A DNA stretch of 64,000 nt. Origin: Sphingobacterium psychroaquaticum (GTDB lineage: Bacteria; Bacteroidota; Bacteroidia; Sphingobacteriales; Sphingobacteriaceae). Made by a program: the position numbers and the translations under genes. Where the stretch lies: positions 271,707 to 335,706 of the forward strand of contig NZ_FXAU01000002.1 of NCBI RefSeq assembly GCF_900177625.1, written 5' to 3'. Below the pieces are notes generated by a model. That model did no database searches and was not told where the DNA came from. It was given only the letters and a program-made list of their open reading frames with translations. Positions 18,090 to 27,435 of this stretch are shown in pieces. Position 1 is the stretch's first letter. Each line of letters starts with the position of its first letter.

Positions 18090-19373
18090 ATGAGTTTTGT
18101 AGAAGAATTACGCTGGCGAGGTATGCTTCAAGATATCATGCCTGGAACCGAAGACTTATTGAATAAAGAAAAAGTGTCCGGATATATAGGCTTTGATCCC
18201 ACCGGAGATTCATTACATGTGGGACACCTAACACAGATCATGACGCTGATCCATTTCCAAAATGCAGGACACAAACCTGTTGCTTTGGTGGGCGGCGCTA
18301 CGGGTATGATTGGTGACCCTTCATTTAAATCCGCCGAGCGAAACCTACTCGATGAAGAGACCTTACAGTTTAACGTAAACAGCCTCAAAAAGCAACTTAC
18401 AAAATTCTTGAACTTTGGAGAAGGCGAAAATGACGCCCAAATGGTCAACAACTATGACTGGTTCAAAGATTTCAAATTTTTAGACTTCATTCGTGATGTT
18501 GGTAAATTGATTACCGTGAATTACATGATGTCAAAAGACTCTGTAAAAAAACGCCTAGAAGGCGAAAATGGTCTCTCTTTTACAGAATTTACCTATCAGC
18601 TGATCCAAGGATACGATTTTTACTACTTGTGGAAACACCACAACTGTAAAGTACAGATGGGAGGCTCCGACCAATGGGGAAATATTGTGACAGGTAGCGA
18701 GATGATTCGTCGCCAAGATCAAGGTACCGCCTATGCGATTACCACGCAATTGATCAAAAAAGCAGATGGACAGAAATTCGGTAAAACGGAATCGGGTGCC
18801 GTATGGTTAGACCCGAAGAAGACATCGCCTTACAAATACTACCAGTTTTGGTTAAACGCAACGGACGACGATGCCAAAATATGGATTAAGATCTTTACAC
18901 TAAAGACACAGGCTGAAATCGAATCCATTATTGCGGAACATGATGCAGCACCACACCTTCGATTGGTACAAAAAGCACTTGCTAAAGATATTACGATCCG
19001 TACGCACTCGGAGGCAGACTATGAAACCGCAGTAAAAACTTCGGAATTCTTATTCGGCAATGGTTCCTTGGAATTCCTAGAAAACCTGGAGCACGATGCC
19101 GTACTGGATGTTTTTGACGGTGTACCACAATTTACCATCGCGAAAGAATCCCTTGCCAATGGCATAAACATTCTGGATTTATTAGCGGTAGACACACAAG
19201 TATTCCCATCGAAAGGTGAAGCTAAAAAGATGTTACAGGGAGGTGGTGTTTCGCTTAATAAAGCTAAACTTACCGATCTGGAACAAATAATCGACACCAA
19301 AGATCTAATCAGCAACCGTTACCTTGTTGCGCAACGCGGCAAGAAAAACTACTTCTTAATTATAGCAGATTAA
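18090..19373 (+). CDS. tyrS: Tyrosyl-tRNA synthetase
   Basis: 427 residues, the standard bacterial TyrS length. The class I HIGH motif is HVGH at 43-46 ([14 protein letters not shown]) and the KMSKS loop is KFGKT ([18 protein letters not shown]). [20 protein letters not shown] is the tyrosine-binding region. A C-terminal S4 RNA-binding domain covers about the last 80 residues ([23 protein letters not shown]). It charges tRNA-Tyr. It is monocistronic and ends at a clear terminator. Confidence 0.96.
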   Translation: MSFVEELRWRGMLQDIMPGTEDLLNKEKVSGYIGFDPTGDSLHVGHLTQIMTLIHFQNAGHKPVALVGGATGMIGDPSFKSAERNLLDEETLQFNVNSLKKQLTKFLNFGEGENDAQMVNNYDWFKDFKFLDFIRDVGKLITVNYMMSKDSVKKRLEGENGLSFTEFTYQLIQGYDFYYLWKHHNCKVQMGGSDQWGNIVTGSEMIRRQDQGTAYAITTQLIKKADGQKFGKTESGAVWLDPKKTSPYKYYQFWLNATDDDAKIWIKIFTLKTQAEIESIIAEHDAAPHLRLVQKALAKDITIRTHSEADYETAVKTSEFLFGNGSLEFLENLEHDAVLDVFDGVPQFTIAKESLANGINILDLLAVDTQVFPSKGEAKKMLQGGGVSLNKAKLTDLEQIIDTKDLISNRYLVAQRGKKNYFLIIAD

Positions 19374-19419
19374 CACAAATGCTGTAAAGTAGGCGCTACA
19401 AGTCGACTTTTCTCGATAT

Positions 19420-19472
19420 AAAAATAGCTTATTCAGGAGTTTTCTAACCCAGAATAAGCTATTTTTGTTTTT
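19420..19472 (+). terminator. Terminator after tyrS
   Basis: A perfect 15-bp stem, AAAAATAGCTTATTC with GAATAAGCTATTTTT around a 17-base loop, is followed by GTTTTT. It sits 47 bases after the tyrS stop. Confidence 0.85.
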
Positions 19473-19489
19473 AACCTTTTTCTAGATAT

Positions 19490-20458
19490 ATGAAATTTAA
19501 AGCATACCTACTCTTCTTTTTTTTCGGACTTATGTACAGTTCTTTTTCCACCGCACAGGAAAACAAAGTTATCCATCTCGATAAAAAAGGAAAACCGACA
19601 AAAGATGAAGCTCAATCATTCTCGTACCGCATCGTGGTCAAAGATCCGGCACAGCCGAACCTTTTTAGATATGCGGAATTTTACACCGGAAGCGACGTCG
19701 TAAAAACGACCGCATGGATTAAAAATGCAAGTCTTCCCCATACCGCTGTTGGTGAAAAGCTAACCTACCATGTCAACGGTCAGCTGCATACCCGTGAACA
19801 ATACAATGAGAAATATCAATTGGTCGATACCGCCTACCGCTACTATGCTAACGGTGTAACCGAGTCTATCAAAATATACAAACCCCAAAAAGAGGCCAAA
19901 CAGGATGTCTATTTTGTATTGACCCAAGATAGCTTAGGTAACAAAGAGGTAATCCATGGGAATGGAAATCTACGGTATAGATTTAGTGCCGACAATATAG
20001 AAGAAGGTCCTTTGGTAAACAACAAAAAAAATGGAGAATGGACGGGGAAAAGTAAAAAAAGCTCCTACACCGAACAATGGGAAAATGACGTTTTAATCAG
20101 TGGTGTTTCGACAGACTCGACAGGAACGATTACCACGTATGATAAAGACAACTACGAGGTATCTCCCGAATACCCAGGCGGCATCAATGCATTACGCAAA
20201 ATTGTGGGAGCCAATTACCGATACCCAGCGAAGGCCGTACGTGAAGGTCTCTCTGGAACGGTGATACTGAGTTTTCTCGTAGAAAAAGATGGAAGCATGA
20301 GTACCATCAAGATCGAACAAGATTTAGGCAGTGGCACCGGAGAAGCGGCCATGGATGCGCTCCGCCAGGTAAGACAAAAATGGAGCCCAGGTATTCTGCG
20401 CGGCAACAAAGTACGAGTAGCTTATCGTCTACCTATTACCTTAAGCTTAAATCAGTAA
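19490..20458 (+). CDS. Secreted TonB C-terminal-domain protein, first of two tandem paralogues
   Basis: 322 residues with a signal peptide (MKFKAYLLFFFFGLMYSSFSTAQ). The middle carries MORN-like wording (KLTYHVNGQLHTREQYN, YYANGVTESIKIY, GPLVNNKKNGEWTGK). A TonB C-terminal domain occupies about residues 220-322, marked by PEYPGGINALRK, YPAKAVREGLSGTVILSFLVEKDGSM and LPITLSL. It lacks the membrane anchor and Pro-rich spacer of a true TonB energy transducer, so it is probably a free periplasmic protein of unknown role. The next gene is a close paralogue. Confidence 0.82.
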   Translation: MKFKAYLLFFFFGLMYSSFSTAQENKVIHLDKKGKPTKDEAQSFSYRIVVKDPAQPNLFRYAEFYTGSDVVKTTAWIKNASLPHTAVGEKLTYHVNGQLHTREQYNEKYQLVDTAYRYYANGVTESIKIYKPQKEAKQDVYFVLTQDSLGNKEVIHGNGNLRYRFSADNIEEGPLVNNKKNGEWTGKSKKSSYTEQWENDVLISGVSTDSTGTITTYDKDNYEVSPEYPGGINALRKIVGANYRYPAKAVREGLSGTVILSFLVEKDGSMSTIKIEQDLGSGTGEAAMDALRQVRQKWSPGILRGNKVRVAYRLPITLSLNQ

Positions 20459-20508
20459 CAGGTAAACTTAGTCCGTATTTTTTCTGACAGTCCCTCAAAC
20501 AGAAAAAC

Positions 20509-20516
20509 TATATTTG
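20509..20516 (+). promoter_or_regulatory. -7 box (TATATTTG) before the second TonB-domain gene
   Basis: It matches TAnnTTTG 23 bases before the ATG, suggesting the second paralogue has its own promoter. Confidence 0.42.
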
Positions 20517-20539
20517 TTGAATTGTACTATGAATATATT

Positions 20540-21490
20540 ATGAAACACATCACATTTTTCCTGTTAGGCATGGTCTGTTATTTCGCATCCATTGCGCAGC
20601 AAAAGACATATTTTGATCAAAAAGGTAACAAGGCAACAGACTCCACGAGTGCTTACGTGTATCGTACATTCTCAAAGGACAGCTTGAATCCAACCTATTT
20701 TAAGTATGCAGAATATTACCTAAAGGGAGATGTATTACGGGTTTCTGCCTTCGTTAAAACACCCCATGTGGTGAGTTCGGTCGTTGGACAAAAGCTGGCT
20801 TATTATCCAAACGGAAAACTATATACACGGGAACAATACAATCAATGGCACCAGTTAACAGACACCGCTTATCAGTACTATCAAAACGGAGCGATAGAAT
20901 CCATAAAAGTGTACAACCCAGAGAAAAAAAATGCCGATAAAATCGAATATATACTCTTACAAGATAGCCTTGGTAAAAAACTCGTTGTCAATGGAAATGG
21001 CTTCTTACGTCTCGTGTATAGTGACAACTATTACGAATCAGGACCTATAGTCAACAACAAGAAAGATGGACAATGGACAGGAAAGTATATGAAGGATACT
21101 TTTGTCGAAATTTGGGAAAACGAAGAGCTCGTCAGCGGTACACTTAAAGACTCCTCCGGTGTTTCATCAACCTACAATAAAGACAATTATTACCTGGAAC
21201 CGGAATATCCGGGTGGATTAAACACCTTACGAAGAAATCTTGGAAACAACTATCGATATCCTTCAAAAGCCATGGCCGAAGGCATTTCCGGGACTGTAAT
21301 TGTTGGCTTTATTATAGAACGTGACGGCACAATGAGCAACTTTAAAGTAGAACAAGATCTTGGACATGGTACCGGCCAAGAAGCCATTAGGGCACTTCGC
21401 CAAACCAGCCAAAAGTGGAAACCAGGAATACAAAGAGGGAAACCCGTGCGAGTCGCATATCGAATTCCCCTGACCCTGAATCTGCAGTAA
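20540..21490 (+). CDS. Secreted TonB C-terminal-domain protein, second tandem paralogue
   Basis: 316 residues from the ATG at 20540, which begins a signal peptide (MKHITFFLLGMVCYFASIAQ); an upstream in-frame TTG is rejected. It aligns with the preceding protein along its whole length: TREQYN, DTAYxYYxNGxxESIKVY, GPIVNNKKDGQWTGK, then PEYPGGLNTLRRNLGNNYRYPSKAMAEGISGTV and the closing IPLTLNL. The two genes are clearly a tandem duplication that has diverged. No TonB, ExbB or ExbD gene is near. Confidence 0.82.
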   Translation: MKHITFFLLGMVCYFASIAQQKTYFDQKGNKATDSTSAYVYRTFSKDSLNPTYFKYAEYYLKGDVLRVSAFVKTPHVVSSVVGQKLAYYPNGKLYTREQYNQWHQLTDTAYQYYQNGAIESIKVYNPEKKNADKIEYILLQDSLGKKLVVNGNGFLRLVYSDNYYESGPIVNNKKDGQWTGKYMKDTFVEIWENEELVSGTLKDSSGVSSTYNKDNYYLEPEYPGGLNTLRRNLGNNYRYPSKAMAEGISGTVIVGFIIERDGTMSNFKVEQDLGHGTGQEAIRALRQTSQKWKPGIQRGKPVRVAYRIPLTLNLQ

Positions 21491-21591
21491 CAACAAGGCA
21501 ATAGCACGCCAGCTTCAGCCTGACAATTATTCTGTAAGAAATAGCACACTAAAACACATATAATCTCCCACTATAATCGGGCAATTTTGTT

Positions 21592-21599
21592 TATGTTTG
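21592..21599 (+). promoter_or_regulatory. -7 box (TATGTTTG) upstream of ftsK
   Basis: It matches TAnnTTTG 25 bases before the ftsK ATG. Confidence 0.4.
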
Positions 21600-21624
21600 T
21601 ATTTAGGAGGGTTATCGATTTTTC

Positions 21625-24270
21625 ATGTCAAATAAAGGAAATAGTTTCAAAAGTTCAGGTGGAAATAGTGTTTCGAGCAAGCGCACAGCGCGTGTCCCAA
21701 ACAACACCATACAAGCTAAAAAAGAACGATTTAAGTCGTTTGAGCATATAAATTTCTCGGAAGGACAACGTAAGGCACTCAAGATATTGGGAATATTCTT
21801 GCTTTTCCTATCTTTTATCTTTGCCGTATCCTTTGTCTCTTACCTATTCACATGGAAGCAAGATCAAAGCTATATTGCACAAACAAATGGAGGTTGGTCA
21901 ACGCTATTTCAATCGGCCGATGAAATAGCCGATGAAGCAATCGACCTGCCCGTCGTTGAGAATAAACTCGGGAAACTTGGTGCGCTTCTAGCCAATCAAT
22001 TCATATATGAATGGTTTGGAGTAGCCTCTTTTCTCTTCGTCTTGGTCTTCTTTGTTGTGGGGTATAAATTCTTGTACAAAAAATCTGTACTCCCAATTTG
22101 GAAAACTATAGTATATACTTTTCTAGGTATTATTTTCATCTCCGTAACCCTCGGTTTTCTCCAAGATTTTATAACGGATTCACCGCATATCCTTGAAGGA
22201 AAATTTGGATACTGGACCAACCAACTCTTAAAAGCACAAATCGGCTCCACCGGAGTCGCAGGGCTTCTTATCTTCGCCTACTTAACTGCGCTCATCGTCA
22301 TCTATAATTTTGACCTCAAACTAACCTGGTTCCCGCGCAAAGAAATTCCGGAGGAAGATCTAGAAGACCATGCCGAAGATAATTTTGAATCGTTCACGCG
22401 TGTAAATGCACAGAACCGTAGCTTCGACCGAACAACTAGTCCAGATCGTACAATCGAGGAAGAAGATATTATTTCGAACACCGCAGAAGCACAACATAAC
22501 CTCATAAAAGCACCTTTTCAAGAAGAATTATCTGCGATCACTCCTGAAGCTGAAGAAGAGGAAGAAGCAAACGAAGAAGAACTTAACTTTTCATTTTCAA
22601 TCTCAGCACCTGAAAGTGATGCAACAAGCATCCCGCTCTCTATTGATCCTGCAGTAGAAATTCCGGAAGAAGAGGAAGATTTATCGCTCGCCGTTGAAGA
22701 TATCATTGAAGAAAAAGCAATCACTTCAGATGACTTGGTTGCTCAATTCGGTGAATATGACCCTAAATTAGACCTATCTGGTTATAAATATCCAACATTG
22801 GATCTATTAAAAGATTACGGTGCAGGTAAAATTACGATTAACCAACAGGAACTCGAAGCCAATAAAAACAGAATCGTCGAAACCCTTCGCAATTACAATA
22901 TTGAGATTGAACATATCAAGGCAACTATCGGCCCAACGGTAACCCTGTATGAAATTATCCCAAAACCTGGCGTACGTATCTCTCGTATCAAAAATCTGGA
23001 AGACGATATCGCATTAAGCCTTGCCGCGCTCGGCATTCGTATTATTGCTCCAATGCCGGGTAAAGGAACAATTGGTATCGAAGTGCCAAATAGCAGCCCG
23101 GAAATGGTCTCCATGCGGTCTGTACTGGCAACAGAAAAGTTCCAAAAGACAGATATGGACTTGCCGATAGCATTAGGAAAAACAATATCCAACGAGGTCT
23201 TTATTGCGGACTTGGCCAAGATGCCTCACTTACTGGTTGCCGGAGCAACAGGGCAAGGTAAATCAGTAGGTATCAATGCCATCCTCACCTCGCTATTATA
23301 TAAAAAACATCCAGCCGAACTGAAGTTCGTGATGGTCGATCCAAAGAAAGTAGAGTTATCCTTATTCAAAAAAATTGAACGACACTTTTTAGCGAAGCTT
23401 CCAAACGAAGAAGAGGCCATCATAACCGATACTAAAAAAGTAATCAACACATTGAACTCATTGTGTATCGAAATGGATCAACGTTACGACCTACTAAAAA
23501 ATGCGCAGGTACGTAATTTAAAAGAGTATAATGTAAAATTTGTAAACCGCCGATTAAACCCTCAGGAGGGTCATCGATTCTTACCTTTTATAGTTCTGGT
23601 AGTTGATGAGTTTGCAGACTTGATGATGACCGCAGGTAAAGAGGTAGAAACACCAATAGCGCGATTAGCACAATTAGCACGTGCCGTGGGTATTCACTTA
23701 GTGATTGCGACACAGCGCCCGTCCGTCAATATTATTACAGGTACGATCAAGGCCAATTTCCCGGCACGATTAGCATTTAGGGTATTGTCAAAAATCGATT
23801 CCCGTACAATTTTGGATACAGGTGGAGCTGATCAGTTGATCGGTCGAGGGGATATGTTATTGTCTACAGGAAGTGATTTGACACGGATTCAGTGTGCCTT
23901 TGTGGATACACCGGAGGTCGATAAAATCTCTGATTATATTGGTAGCCAACGCGGATATCCATCAGCATTCCTTCTTCCGGAGTATATTGACCCGAATGGA
24001 GAGGAAGGTGCCGTAATGGATTTTGATGCTTCAAGTAGAGATCAACTGTTCGAAGAAGCAGCACGATTGATCGTAATGCACCAACAGGGATCCACATCAT
24101 TGATTCAACGTAAATTAAAACTCGGCTACAACAGAGCGGGGCGAATAATCGATCAATTGGAAGCGGCTGGTATTGTCGGTCCATTTGAAGGCAGTAAAGC
24201 ACGAGAAGTGCTTTACCCTGATGAATACTCGCTGGAACAATATTTAGAAACGTTGCGAAAAAATGATTAA
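21625..24270 (+). CDS. ftsK: DNA translocase FtsK
   Basis: 881 residues. Four transmembrane helices lie within about 55-235. An acidic linker follows at about 240-370, with many EEE and EED runs, in place of the Pro/Gln linker of E. coli. The motor domain has Walker A GATGQGKS near residue 540 and Walker B FIVLVVDEFADLMM. A winged-helix gamma domain ends the protein (STSLIQRKLKLGYNRAGRIIDQLEAAGIVG). It pumps chromosome termini through the septum and activates XerCD at dif. lolA starts 2 bases after its stop codon begins the spacer, indicating one operon. Confidence 0.96.
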   Translation: MSNKGNSFKSSGGNSVSSKRTARVPNNTIQAKKERFKSFEHINFSEGQRKALKILGIFLLFLSFIFAVSFVSYLFTWKQDQSYIAQTNGGWSTLFQSADEIADEAIDLPVVENKLGKLGALLANQFIYEWFGVASFLFVLVFFVVGYKFLYKKSVLPIWKTIVYTFLGIIFISVTLGFLQDFITDSPHILEGKFGYWTNQLLKAQIGSTGVAGLLIFAYLTALIVIYNFDLKLTWFPRKEIPEEDLEDHAEDNFESFTRVNAQNRSFDRTTSPDRTIEEEDIISNTAEAQHNLIKAPFQEELSAITPEAEEEEEANEEELNFSFSISAPESDATSIPLSIDPAVEIPEEEEDLSLAVEDIIEEKAITSDDLVAQFGEYDPKLDLSGYKYPTLDLLKDYGAGKITINQQELEANKNRIVETLRNYNIEIEHIKATIGPTVTLYEIIPKPGVRISRIKNLEDDIALSLAALGIRIIAPMPGKGTIGIEVPNSSPEMVSMRSVLATEKFQKTDMDLPIALGKTISNEVFIADLAKMPHLLVAGATGQGKSVGINAILTSLLYKKHPAELKFVMVDPKKVELSLFKKIERHFLAKLPNEEEAIITDTKKVINTLNSLCIEMDQRYDLLKNAQVRNLKEYNVKFVNRRLNPQEGHRFLPFIVLVVDEFADLMMTAGKEVETPIARLAQLARAVGIHLVIATQRPSVNIITGTIKANFPARLAFRVLSKIDSRTILDTGGADQLIGRGDMLLSTGSDLTRIQCAFVDTPEVDKISDYIGSQRGYPSAFLLPEYIDPNGEEGAVMDFDASSRDQLFEEAARLIVMHQQGSTSLIQRKLKLGYNRAGRIIDQLEAAGIVGPFEGSKAREVLYPDEYSLEQYLETLRKND

Positions 24271-24271
24271 C

Positions 24272-24913
24272 ATGAAAAAAACAGTATTATTATTGCTAAG
24301 CGTATTTGCCCTGATCAGTGCATTTGCGCAGACAGATGCTGCCGCAAAAAAATTACTGGATGAGGTCTCTAAAAAGTACGATAGCTACCGGACAATCCAA
24401 GCGGATTTCACCTTTGATGCACAACAACCGCAGGGCGCACCTTATTCGGACAAAGGAGTACTTTATTTAAATAAACCTAAAAATCAATATAGAATTCAAC
24501 TGACCGCCCAAAACTTGATCAGCGATGGTAAATCGACCTGGTCCGTCCTTAAGGAAGACCAAGAGGTGCAGGTAACGGCAGCAGATAACAGCAACGATGC
24601 TATTGGTCCTAACAATTTATTTACCTTCTACAAAACAGGTTTTAAATATGTCAGTATGGATAACGAGCGCGTAGGTCAAGACGTTCTTAACATCATCGAG
24701 CTAAGCCCTATTGATACAAAGAAAAACTACTTTAAGATCAAACTCCGTATTAACAAGAACAAACATATTCATGATGTCCTGATCTTTGATAAATCTGGAG
24801 CAAAATATACCTATACCATAAAATCGCTTTACGTAAACCATCCAATCAATGCGTCTCAGTTTACGTTCAATGCAAAAGATTATCCAAAGTACGAAATTGT
24901 TGATTTACGATAA
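24272..24913 (+). CDS. lolA: Outer-membrane lipoprotein carrier protein LolA
   Basis: 213 residues from the ATG at 24272, one base after the ftsK stop codon; an in-frame ATG 9 bases earlier overlaps ftsK and is less likely. A signal peptide (MKKTVLLLLSVFALISAFAQ) precedes a LolA-type half-barrel: YRTIQADFTFDAQQPQG, KGVLYLNKPKNQYRIQL, DGKSTWSVLKEDQEVQVT. LolA carries lipoproteins across the periplasm. Its link with ftsK is a common gene order in this phylum as far as I know. Confidence 0.9.
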   Translation: MKKTVLLLLSVFALISAFAQTDAAAKKLLDEVSKKYDSYRTIQADFTFDAQQPQGAPYSDKGVLYLNKPKNQYRIQLTAQNLISDGKSTWSVLKEDQEVQVTAADNSNDAIGPNNLFTFYKTGFKYVSMDNERVGQDVLNIIELSPIDTKKNYFKIKLRINKNKHIHDVLIFDKSGAKYTYTIKSLYVNHPINASQFTFNAKDYPKYEIVDLR

Positions 24914-24930
24914 TACGAAGTAGTCTGTCT

Positions 24931-25962
24931 ATGGCAAAAGTTACCTTAAAGAGTCTAGCGAAAGGATTAAATATGTCCGTCTCCACTGTTTCTAAAGCAT
25001 TAAATGACAGCTATGAAATCAGTGAGGAAACAAAATCAAAGGTTAAAGCGTATGCCACCGCGCATAACTACCAACCTAATATTATAGCGCAAACGCTCAA
25101 AACAGGGAAAACGAATACAATTGGCGTTATAATTCCCAAAATGAGTAGCCCTTTTGAATCCCAGATTATAGAAGGAATACAAGAGGCAGCAACCAAAGAG
25201 AATTTCCGTGTGGTGATTATGAACAGCATGGAAAATGAAGCCATGGAGAAGAGTAATATCAGCTCTATGGTCGCTAAAGGGGTCGATGGAATACTCTTTT
25301 GTCCTATCCATGAGCACTCCAACATTAATCTGGTTAAACAGATCTCGGAAAACACACCATTCGTTATTTTTGACCGCACCAACTACGCCATAGATACACA
25401 TAAAATTGGTGTTCTGAATACAGAAGGTACACATGCGGCTTGTCAGCACCTCTTTGATATGGGGCACCGAAAAGTAGCCATCTTAGGAGGAGCACATCAA
25501 GGTATTACAGCAGATCGAGTTGCAGGCTATAAACAAGCACACAAGGAAGCTGATATCCCCGTTCAAGAAGAATATATTATTTACCTCAATGTAAAAAGTG
25601 TTGCAGAACTACATGAAGGCTTAAGTCGGAACATACAGAAACTACGAAACCTCCCAGAACCACCAACTGCTGTAGTTGGTATTTCTGATACCATCACCAC
25701 ACATTCTTTAGGGATTTTATCACAACTCGGTATTAAAGTGCCACAAGAGATTGCCGTTATCGGATTTGCAAATACAGACTTAGCATTCTCACTCAATCCA
25801 TCATTGAGCACCATATATCAACCCGCCAAAGATATTGGAGCAATTTCATTTGCCAAGGTGTTAGATATATTGAATAAAAAGTATAGAAATCAAATAGAAT
25901 GGGAAGATATTAAACTTCCCACTACCATTCAACTTCGAGAATCCACAAAAATAAACCTATAG
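24931..25962 (+). CDS. LacI-family transcriptional regulator, likely of hexuronate use
   Basis: 343 residues. The N-terminal HTH (VTLKSLAKGLNMSVSTVSKALN) and hinge (NIIAQTLKTGKTNTIGVIIP) are standard, and the rest is a periplasmic-binding-protein-like sensor domain ending in a clear LacI pattern (AVIGFANTDLAFSLNPSLSTI). Its 3' end overlaps the convergent hexuronate transporter gene by 6 bases. Position next to exuT, uxuA, uxuB, kdgK and eda suggests it controls that pathway; a LacI-like operator lies in the kdgK/uxuB spacer. The inducer cannot be read from sequence. Confidence 0.88.
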   Translation: MAKVTLKSLAKGLNMSVSTVSKALNDSYEISEETKSKVKAYATAHNYQPNIIAQTLKTGKTNTIGVIIPKMSSPFESQIIEGIQEAATKENFRVVIMNSMENEAMEKSNISSMVAKGVDGILFCPIHEHSNINLVKQISENTPFVIFDRTNYAIDTHKIGVLNTEGTHAACQHLFDMGHRKVAILGGAHQGITADRVAGYKQAHKEADIPVQEEYIIYLNVKSVAELHEGLSRNIQKLRNLPEPPTAVVGISDTITTHSLGILSQLGIKVPQEIAVIGFANTDLAFSLNPSLSTIYQPAKDIGAISFAKVLDILNKKYRNQIEWEDIKLPTTIQLRESTKINL

Positions 25963-27393
25963 GTCTGTTACGATTTTCATTTGTGGAACCAACTTTTTCA
26001 TAATACACCAAGCGATCAAATAAGAAATACCGCAGATCGAGAATATAATAAAATAACCGGCTTCCAATCCGTGAAACCCAAAGAATGACAGGCCTGCGGT
26101 TTCGGCGTAATCAAATAAAACACCCGAAGCTTTATTAATGATAAAAGCCCCTACACCACCGGCCAAACCACCAATTCCAGTAACCGTTGCTATCGCTTTT
26201 TTGGGAAACATATCTCCTATCGTCGAAAAAATATTTGCCGACCAAGACTGATGGGCAGCCCCTCCAATTCCAATTAAAATAACAGGAACCCAGTATGAAA
26301 TATGGCCTAAAGGCTGTGCCAACAATACGACTAATGGGAAAAAAGCGAAAATCAACATCGCACGCATCCGTCCTTCGTATGCATTCAACCCTTTCTTTTC
26401 AACAAAATACGTAGGTAACCAACCGCCAATAATAGACAATAACGTAATCATGTAAAGCACAAAAATGGCAACCTGTCCTTCTGTATCAGAGGATTTAATA
26501 TCATACACAGAACTCAGATAAGCAGGCATCCAAAACAAAAAGAACCACCATACCCCGTCGGTCATAAACTTGCCCACAATAAAAGCCCAGGTTTGGCTAT
26601 ATTTCAAACACTTTAATATAGATACCTTCTCTGCCAAAGCAGCGGGCGAATCTTGATCTTTCAACAAGGTATCGTGATCAATATAATCCAACTCCGCTTG
26701 ATTTACTTTAGGATTCTGCTTTGGTTTATAGTACATAAAGTGCCAAAAGCCCATCCAAACAAATCCTAAAGCACCTATAATAATAAAGGACATTTCCCAC
26801 CCCCATTGCTTTGCAATCAAAGGAATAGTCAATGGAGCCAACAATGCGCCAATAGTCGCGCCCGCATTAAAGATACTCGTGGCGAAAGCACGGTCCTTTT
26901 TGGGAAAATACTCCGCAGTGGCTTTAATCGCCGCCGGAAAATTCCCGGCCTCTCCAACAGCGAGCACAAAGCGCGCAAAAATAAATAAAACAACACTCAC
27001 GTTAATGACCCGAGATACATCCTTTACTGTCGCAATAATCGCCTTAGACTCATGAAAACCAACCCACCAGTTGCCCGTGATAACGCCTGACGTAGCAATC
27101 CCACAAAAAGCATGTAAAATTGCACCTACTGACCATACACCAATCGCCCATTGAAATCCCTTCTTCGTATCCATCCAATCCACAAAACGCCCCGCAAATA
27201 GCATGGAGACAGCGTAGAAAATAGAAAACAAAGCTGTAATATTTCCGTAATCATTATTTGTCCAATGAAATTCCGGCGCAATGAAGTCTTTCCAAGTCAA
27301 AGACAACACTTGTCGGTCAAGGTAATTTATAGTTGTAGCGAAGAACAGTAAAGCACAGATGGTCCATCTATACGTTGTCGGTTTAGTCATCAT
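25957..27393 (-). CDS. exuT: MFS hexuronate transporter (ExuT type)
   Basis: 478 residues from the ATG at 27393 (a second ATG follows at once). It is an ACS-family MFS permease with about 12 helices. Helix 1 holds the family's INYLDRQVLSLTWKDF, and MLFAGRFVDWMDTKKGFQWAIGVW is the loop 2-3 motif. GEAGNFPAAIKATAEYFPKKDRAFATSIFNAG is highly characteristic of hexuronate and sugar-acid transporters. It should import glucuronate or galacturonate with H+. It is the last gene of the minus-strand uxuB-uxuA-exuT unit. Confidence 0.87.
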   Translation of the reverse strand: MMTKPTTYRWTICALLFFATTINYLDRQVLSLTWKDFIAPEFHWTNNDYGNITALFSIFYAVSMLFAGRFVDWMDTKKGFQWAIGVWSVGAILHAFCGIATSGVITGNWWVGFHESKAIIATVKDVSRVINVSVVLFIFARFVLAVGEAGNFPAAIKATAEYFPKKDRAFATSIFNAGATIGALLAPLTIPLIAKQWGWEMSFIIIGALGFVWMGFWHFMYYKPKQNPKVNQAELDYIDHDTLLKDQDSPAALAEKVSILKCLKYSQTWAFIVGKFMTDGVWWFFLFWMPAYLSSVYDIKSSDTEGQVAIFVLYMITLLSIIGGWLPTYFVEKKGLNAYEGRMRAMLIFAFFPLVVLLAQPLGHISYWVPVILIGIGGAAHQSWSANIFSTIGDMFPKKAIATVTGIGGLAGGVGAFIINKASGVLFDYAETAGLSFFGFHGLEAGYFIIFSICGISYLIAWCIMKKLVPQMKIVTDL

Positions 27394-27435
27394 AATTGGT
27401 TTATCATACAAGGTTAAAAATCAGTTTGGTTTTAT

